Of a stretch of DNA of 64,000 bases, positions 15,001-24,000 are shown in pieces; position 1 is the stretch's first letter, and every line of letters starts with the position of its first letter. The notes under the pieces are model-generated. The model was not told the origin of the DNA and did not search any database. It worked only from the letters and a program-made list of their open reading frames with translations. Position numbers and translations under genes: made by a program. Source of the stretch: Bradyrhizobium sp. CCBAU 53338 (GTDB taxonomy: Bacteria; Pseudomonadota; Alphaproteobacteria; Rhizobiales; Xanthobacteraceae); contig NZ_CP030048.1 in NCBI RefSeq assembly GCF_015291665.1, positions 2,790,001-2,854,000 on the forward strand. The letters run 5' to 3'.

Positions 15001-18000
15001 ACATCGTCCAACCGACGCTGCCCGACCAGGACGGCGTGTACTACATCACTTTTGATGCATCCAACTGGAACCATCCGGTCATCGTGACGACGCATGCAGT
15101 GCAGCGCCTCACGACGGAGGATCCGCACGACACCACGATTACGGCGAGCGTCGTCGACGCGATCAACGGGGCCGTGACGACCGACACGGCCTACAAGAAT
15201 GCCGCGACAGGCATCGTCTATTCCGGTCCCACGCTAACCTTTGCGCAGAGCGTCACGGGCGATACCATCACTCGCTCGTCGGGCAGCTGGATCACGGACG
15301 GGTACAAGGCGGGCCAGAACATCATCATCTCGGGCACGCAGACGATCTTGGACGGCCTCACCAACAACGCCTTGTTCGTCATCAAGAGCGTCGATGTGAC
15401 CGGCACTATCCTGACGTTGACCACGCGGTTGACGGTGATTCCTGCTATCGAGAACACAGCACAGCACACCGTGAAGTTCCGTATCAACGGCTCGGACATC
15501 ACCCAGACCATCGACGCGCAGGTCTTCGATGACGGCGCGGCGGGCGTCTTCACGCTCGAGAGCGGTGGCAGCACATTGGTGAGCGCCGGCACGGCCACGC
15601 AAGGCCCGGGTGACCCCGACACTTACACGATGCGCCTGACCAAGGTTCCACAGACCACGGTCAGTGTTGACGCGATCACCGACGGACAGACCGACATTCT
15701 CACGAATGGCGGCCAGATCACCCTGCAGCAAACCGGCTTTACCCAGACGCTGACCCTTTTCACCAAGGGCAACATCTCGGTCGGCCAGGATCCCGCGACG
15801 AGCGCCTGGATGATCACCCGCGCACCCGGGTCCCAGCTTGGCAGCTTCATCGCCGACGGCTTCCTGCCGGGGCAGACGATCACGATCACCGGCACCGGCC
15901 CGGGCGGCGTGGACGGCACCTACAAGATCGATTCCGCCAAGGGATCGGTGGGCGATCAATTCATCAAGCTGACCAACGCCGGTGGCGCGACCTTGCCGAG
16001 CGTGTCGGGGACGTTCAACACCACGGCGAGCCAGACCATCACCATCACCACTGTCAAGTCGAACGGCGTCTACAACAACGGTAACGTCAAGTACACCGCG
16101 GCGGACGAGGCGTTCCTGATGTTCACCGGCAACGTCCAGGTGAATGGGGCGGTGATCACGCGCTCCGGCATCGGAAGCTTCATCAACGACAACTTTGCGG
16201 CGGGCGAAATCATCCGCCTGCAGCGCAATGACGGCACGAGCGTGGGCGATTTCACCATCGCCGCAGGCGGCGTGACCGACACGCAACTGACGCTGACGGC
16301 CACGACCGGGCTGAGCGGGATGGCCGGTGACCTCAAGGGCGCCAGCATCAGCAAGATGCTCGATACGCTGGTTCGTACCGACGGCTCGAGCTGGCTCGAC
16401 AGCGGCTTCTTCGAAGGCCAGCTGGTACAGATCACGCCTCTGGGCGGCGGCGGCGCGGTGCTGGTGAAGATCGACCTGATCACCGGTACCGATGCCGGCA
16501 AGCTCGACAAGATGGTGCTCACCGATCATCCGGCGAGCAACGGGCTGAATGGCACCGTCCCCTATAGCGGCCGTCCGTCTCTAGCGTCCCTGCTGACGCC
16601 AGGCATGGCGATCAACGTCAATATGGTGCAGATGGCCGCACGGGTCGAATTCGACCCGACCGGCGGAACCTATGCCTGGTACACGCAGGCGACGATCAAG
16701 GTGCAGGCGGATCCGTATTTCGACATCCAGCCCGGCCACGAGAACCTGCGAGCCTTCCCGAAATCGGCCCACACGTTGAGCGGCATCAGAGGCCCGCTCG
16801 CGGTCGAGGGCGGCACGACCAGCGCCGACCGCTCGCTGGTGCAGGCCGTATTGCTGCCCGGCGAGGCCAATGGCCCGTTCTTCAACATTCCGCCGCAGCC
16901 GCCGGAGACGCAGTCGATCGACGTGCTCAATGTCTATAGTGACGGCACCCAGGGAGCCGCCACCGGCAAGCTGACGTCGACGTCGCTCACCGGCCTCAAC
17001 ATGAACAAGGCGGGCCTCGACTTCACAGCCATACTCGGTGGAGCACATCCGTTCGGCGAGAGCGGCGTATATCCGGGCGGCATCAGCTACGGCTCGATCG
17101 TGCTGGCGCAGGATCCGCAGTTCCCTGGCGATCCGAGCAAGCATATATTCCTGACCGACGGCAGCCATTCGACGCTCGAGGTCGTGAACCTGTTCCTCGG
17201 CCAGGGCAACGACAAGCTCGACATCGACAGCACCCTCATTCCGGGCCCGGACCACAATGCCGACGGTACCATCGGCCTCGTCTCCGAGCATGGCGGGCTC
17301 ACCACGATTCACGGCGGCGGCAACGCGCCGCTGCAGCTGATCGCCAACAACGGCGGTTCGTTCAGCACCTATGCAGGCGCGCAAGCTGGCACGTACCAGC
17401 TGGTTCGCTCGGATGGTCTGGACTGGACGATCGACGGCTTTGCGGTCGGGCAGCAAGTGCTGCTCAACGATGGCGGCGTCGTCGGCTCGTACACGATCAT
17501 TGCCATCGGCAATCCGCCGGCCGCCGAGCCGGACGCCTCGCACAAGCCCGGCAGCGCCTTGACGTTGCTGCCTGCCGGCGTCGCGCCTCTGACGCTCGGC
17601 ACCAAGCAACTCGGCACGATTTCGGTCATCGATCAACTTGCTGTCGTCAGCGGCCAGATGCTCGGCAATCAGACGACCGGAACCCTCGAAGTATCGGGTG
17701 CTACGGGCTTCAACCGCATCACGCGCGACGACGGTTTGACCTGGGCGAGCCTCGGCTTCGCGGTCGGACAGCAGGTGGCGTTTTCGATCGGCGGGCTCCT
17801 CGGCACACGCACGGTGCTCGGCTTCGACAACGCGACGCCGACCACGGGGTTCGGTAGCGTGCTCATCCTGGATGGTGCGGCACTTGCAGCAGTATCGCCC
17901 ACGGCGGGCGTGGTGGCTGTAAACAGCCGCAACATCGTCTCCTCCAGCCCGGCAACACCGTTTGCGCTCACGAAGACCACGATCGCCCGCAGCGATGGCG

Positions 18001-21000
18001 GCAACTGGATCAGCGACGGCTTTGCGCCCGGACAGGCCGTGACGATTGGCGGTCAGTCGGGCTACTGGCTGGTTTCCGGCGACCCGACCGCGACGACGCT
18101 GACGCTGCAGGGTGCCGATCTCACGACGCTGCCCGCGGTGCAGAAGGTCGCGATCGTCCGCATTGGCGGCGACACCATCAATGTCAACGGCAGCACCGAG
18201 GTGGTAACCGGCAATTTCGACGTGACGGCGCCTGTGGCACCCGTCGGAGGTGTCGGGGGTGATCCGGCGGGTACGACGGATCGCCTGACCCGCAATGACG
18301 GCCATACCTGGGACGGCACCAACAGCGGCGACAGCGCCTTTGCGGTCGGCCAGCAGGTGACCATCAGCGCTACATTCAACTTCCCGCAGGTTGTTTTCGC
18401 GCGCAGCAACTCGGGCGATACGATCACCCGCAGCAGCGGAAACTGGGTGAGCGACGGGTTTGTGGCTGGTCAGACAATCGTGATCACAGACACGACCAGC
18501 AAGAACACCGACCCGAGCAATAGCGGCGACTTCCTGACCAACAACGGCAGCTTCACGATTGCCAATGTCACGGCGACCACGCTGACGCTGACCGCGGCCA
18601 ACACCGTGGTGCCGACAGCGGACTTCGGCGCGAGCGAATCGGCGAAGATCTCGCTCTATGGCAACTTCATCGTCACCGGTTTCGCGGATCCGGTCGGTCC
18701 GGTCGATCCTATCACCGGCCTCCCCACCGCGCCTTACAAGACCCTGCTGGTGAGCGGCGCGGTTCTGCCGCGTCAGGCCGCCGTGCCGATGACGGTCAAC
18801 GTCGATGCGCCGCTCGTTGTCTACGGCGATACGTCGCAGGATGGCGTCTGGTACAACGGCGTCGCCACGCAGCAGTCGCTCGGCAAGTTTGCCAATAAGC
18901 CGCAGCCGCACATGGACAACGTGACCTTCACATTGTCGAGCCCGTCGGTTCCATTGGTTGGATTCGACAATCTCACCGCGCCGGCCGGCACGGTACAAAT
19001 CAGCGCGCCGTACACCGGCTTCAATACGGTGTCGATCTCGGATGATACGTTCGGCAACCTGACCAGGGCGGATGGCAGCTCGTGGGTCACGGCGGGCTTC
19101 AAGGTCAACGGCCTTGTCACGATCAATGGCGTTTCGGTCGGCACCGTGTACGGCTTCAAATCGTCCGACCCGCTGGCGCACCCCTTGGCGACCGATGTCC
19201 TCGTGGTCAACAACCTGCTGCCCGGCTATGCGGCGGGTTCGACCACCCAGGCGGTCCAGGAGTGGAACACCGCGTCGATCAAGCTCGCCTCCGGCCAATA
19301 CGATCCGGGATTCGTGCCCGAAGGCCTCATCGCAATCGGCAAGAACTACACGTCACTGGTTTTTGCCCGCAGCGGCGGCGGCGACACGATCACCCGCAAC
19401 GACGCCGGTGGAAGCTGGGTTGCCGACAAGTTTGCGATCGGGCAGAGCATCTCGATCTCCGGCACCACTTACAATGACGGCGGTGGGGGCCCGAATTACG
19501 TCATCACAGGCGTCACCGCGACGGAGCTCACTCTTGCTGCGGTCCAGCAGTTGATTCCGACCGCGCCGGGCACGTTCGAGACCGCGCGTATCAGCATCGA
19601 TGTCGGCACGATCGCCGAGATCGGAACGCAGTACCAGGTATCGTTCTCCAGCTCAGGCGGGCAGAACTTCATCACGCGCTCGAGCGGCAGCTGGATCACC
19701 GACGGATTCACGAATCCGGCGAGCCCGGACAAGGCGATCTCGATCGCGCTCTACGGCGCAACGGTGGAAACCAACGACCAGGTCTACAAGGTGCTGGCCG
19801 TTTCGCTTGATGGTCTTACGCTGACCGTGGACAAGGCCGTGACGCCGGGCGGCTCTCAAACCGTCGTCATCAGCGGTGGTCCAGTGAGCCGCGACACCCT
19901 TTATCTTGCAAACCTGCGGCCCGGCGCGCTGGCCCTGCTCAATGGTGGCGCTCCGCAGACCAACACCATCGTCGAACGCAATCGCCTCGGCCAGAATGCG
20001 GACTTCTTCGTCTTCCCGTTGGCCGCCCAATACCAGTTCGACGGCAACGATACTATCGACGCGCACACTCTGTTCGCGGGGATCGCGGACGGACGTCTGC
20101 CGACCGTGGGTATCACGGCCTATGGCGGCCGCGGCGACGACACGATCCTCGGCAGTGCGGCGAGTGATTTCCTGGCCGGCGGGTCCGGCAACGACACGAT
20201 CATCGGCGGACGCGGGGGTGACCAGATCTATGGCGACTCCGGCATCAACGTCGATGTGATCCGGCGCGTCATGGTGGTGGCCAATGCGGCCGGTACCTCC
20301 GGGGCAGTCAATGTCGATCCGATCCTGGCCGGCAGCGACCTGATCTATGGTGATGCGCAGGGCTCGAGTGCGACCAACGCGTTCGGCGACTACAACGACA
20401 TCATCTTCGCCGATCTGGGCGACGTGCGTCAGGACGTTTCCGGCGCGCGCGATACCACCAAGCCGGTGGACCTGAAGCCGCAGCGCATCGAGACGACGCT
20501 GCGTGATATCGCGATCACGAGTGCGTCGCGGCAGAACGGCAAGAACGACATCGTTTACGGCAACGGCGGCGAAGACGTTCTGATCGGCGGCCCGGGCAGC
20601 GATGCGCTCGATGGCGGCACCGATCGCGACCTGATCTTCGGCGACAACGTCACGCTCGACCGTACCGGTCATTTCGGTAACTACGCGAATCTCCGCTTCG
20701 AGACCCTGTCCGGAACGAAGATCTACAGCACAGCCCTCAGCACGGACACGCTGGCGGCCGGATTGGACTACGCTAACGGCATTCCGCAGGCCGATCCGCG
20801 CGGGCACGGGGCGTGGGGCGACTACCTCGTCACCATGTACGACACGCTGCCCGACCAGACCAAATCGGCGACGGTCGAGAAGTCCTTTGGCGATGACTAC
20901 ATTGCAGGCGGCCCGCAGGACGACATGATCTTCGGCCAGGCCGGCAATGACACCGTCCAGGGCGACGGATCGATCGACTATGTGTCGCATATCCTGGTCG

Positions 21001-24000
21001 ACAACGGCGTCGGCGCGATGATCGTGAGCTCGGGCGACAAGTACGGTGGACGCGTCGGGGTGTACCAGACCGCGACCAATATCGCCGGTAATCCGTTCCG
21101 TGCCGCAGACAACAGTCTGGTGCTGCGCCCGTCACTCGACGGTGCGGCCGATGGCCAGGATTACATCGAAGGCAACGCCGGCAACGATCTGCTGCTGGGC
21201 AACCAGAACCAGGATGACCTGATCGGCGGCAACTCCGACATGTTCAGCCTCAAGGATCCGACATTCAATATTTCCCAGAGCCTGCGTCCCGACGGCTCGG
21301 ACCTGATCTTCGGCGGCTCCGGCGTTGCCGTCGCGCGCAATGCCATTGGCGATGCGGCAATCGATTCGAACGGCAACATTACGACGAGCGCAAATGGTCA
21401 TGCGAACGATTCGGACGCGATCGTCGGCGACAACGGCGACATCATCCGGCTGGTAGGCGTCAAAGGAAACGTCGCCGATCCGGTCGGGCTGAGGACCGTC
21501 GCGAGCTTCACGATGAACGCCGATCTCACCACGACCGCCATCGCGACCCAGGTGCAGAGCTTCAACGGCTTCCTGCGCTTCAACTACGAGACCAGCACCG
21601 CGGAAGGGACGCTTTACGACCAAACCGTCAAGATCGTCGTGCGTGCCGTGCGGCTGCTCGACTACACTCCGGGTGGCCCGGACTTCAACGGCGCCGACCC
21701 CACCAACCCGGCAATCGCGCCGAATGACATCGGTGCCGCCGACGAGATTCATGGTGAATCCGGCGACGACTTCATCTACGGCCAACTCGGCAATGATTGG
21801 CTGTACGGCGAGGGCCAGAACGACGACATCATCGGCGGCTACGGCAACGACTGGATTTCCGGCGGCACCGGCGATGACGGCATCATCGGCGATGACGGCC
21901 GGATCTATACCAGCCGCAACAGCCTGAGCGCCGACCCGACCAGCGCCAAGTACACAGTGAGCGCCGGCGAACCGCTCAACGGCATCGCGCCGCTGCTCCC
22001 AAGCGATCCCGATCCGAAGTACAGCAACGGCAACGCGCTGAACGAGTTCATCTACACGCCGGGCAACATGCAGATCGACACGATCAATGTGAGCGGCGCT
22101 CTGAAGAAGACCGTCGACCTGACGCCGTTCAGCTCGGATCCGACCTTCAACGGAACCAAGGACGATTTCGCCGTCCTCAGCACGAAGAACAATGGCGCCG
22201 CGAGCGACGGCAAGACAAAGTCGCACAACGACGACATCATCTTCGGCGGCCTGGGCAGCGACTGGATCCATGGTGGTTCCGGCGACGATGCGATCTCGGG
22301 CGCCGAGTCGCTGAAGCTCTCCTACACCCAGGTGGAGAACGCGAAGACTCTCGACCTGACGGGCATCGCCGAGACCGACTACTACCATCCGTTCAATCCG
22401 GGCGACGCGCTTCGCTTCAATCCGACGGATCCGGACGGCAAGTTCACGCATCCGCACATCGCGAATCGTACGGGCGAGTTCGCGCTGTACGACGAGAACA
22501 ATCCGATGCGGAAGATTCTCCTCAATACGGATGGAACTGCCAGCAGCACGGGGACCGGCCTCGAATGGTTCCTGAACTTCGACCAGACCGAAGGCGTTCT
22601 GAGGCCGGGTGGCACCACGCCGGGCAACCAGAACCAGTCCGTCACGTACCCGGCCGTTCATGACGACGGCAACGATGACATCTTCGGCGATAACGGCAAC
22701 GACTGGATCGTCGGTGGCACGGGCCGCGATCACACCTATGGTGGCTGGGGCAACGACCTCCTCAATGCCGACGACGATCTGACGACGGCGGGCGGGCTGA
22801 ACAACGTTCCGGAGACCGCGCCGACCTATGAAGATCGGGCCTACGGCGGAGCAGGGAAGGACGTTCTGATCGCCAACACGGGCGGTGACCGGCTCATCGA
22901 CTGGGTCGGCGAATACAACAGCTATCTCGTGCCGTTCTCCGAATTCGGCATGGCTACGGTAAGTCGGACGATGCAGCCGTTCCTGCACCACTTCCTGTAC
23001 GCGGAGTCTCTGAGCGACGGCGTCGACGCAACGCGCTATTCCGACCTGAACAACGGCGCGACGCCGCCGGTGCCGACCAAGAACAATGATCCCAATCCGG
23101 GTCGCAACGGAGAGCCGGCGGGCGAACTCGGCCTGGTGCTGCAGCAAGATACCGCCTGGCACGCTCAGACCGGTGCGCCGACCGATCCGCAGGCCGGTAA
23201 CACCCCAGGCACGCAGCGCGACGTGCTGCGCAGCGCAAGCTACGCTCCCAATACGGTGACCGGTATGTTCGCAGACAGCGGCAGCTGGTCCGTAACCAAT
23301 AGCACCTACCAGAACAGCACGTTGAACGTGAGCGGCGACAACATCAGCCTGTTCGATCTCGACGCGTGGTTGCCGGGCAACTTCTTCGAAATTCAGTCGA
23401 CCATGAAGGTGTCGAGTGGCGGCACCTTGCAGAATGGGTTCATCATCTTCGACTATCAGGGGTCGAACAACTTCAAGTACGCGGGTCTCGACGTCACCAA
23501 CAACGTGATCAAGATCGGTCAGCGTTCCGACGCCGGCTGGACGGACCTTGCAACGCTCTCCGCCGGCAAACCGGGCTTGGGTCTGAACTCGCAGAACACT
23601 CTGCTGCTCACTGTCAACGGAACCGCGGCAACCCTGACGGTGACCAGTGCAAACGGCGGCAAGGCAGCGAGCACGCTGAAGGTGTCCTATGCGTTCAACG
23701 CTCCGCTGAACACGGGAATGGTCGGCGTCGGCACCAACAACTCCCTTGCCGCCTACACCTCGTACACCGTGCAGAGGTTGCCGATAAGCTTCACCTACAA
23801 TGTTCTGGAGGATTTCTCCGACGGCGTTGCAAACAACTTTGCGGCCCAGACCGGTACATGGACCACCACCAGCGGGACCAGCGGTCGTTACTTTGCGGTT
23901 CCGCCGGCTAACGACGCCGCCCTGTCAACGAGGCAACTGGCGGTGGCGCCGCTGTCCTACGTCGAATATTCGGCGACAGTGAACGCGAGCAAGGCCGGCA

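Noticed and set aside
16581..19298. 905-residue open frame on the minus strand, and similar ones at 689-1280, 10689-12299, 19653-23162
   Set aside because: Same reason: long antisense frames arise from high GC and third-position bias in the giant gene. Their amino-acid composition is not protein-like.
480..22960. Periodic sequence that could suggest a CRISPR array or satellite
   Set aside because: Repeats are protein-level, diverged and of unequal length, with no identical spaced DNA repeats.
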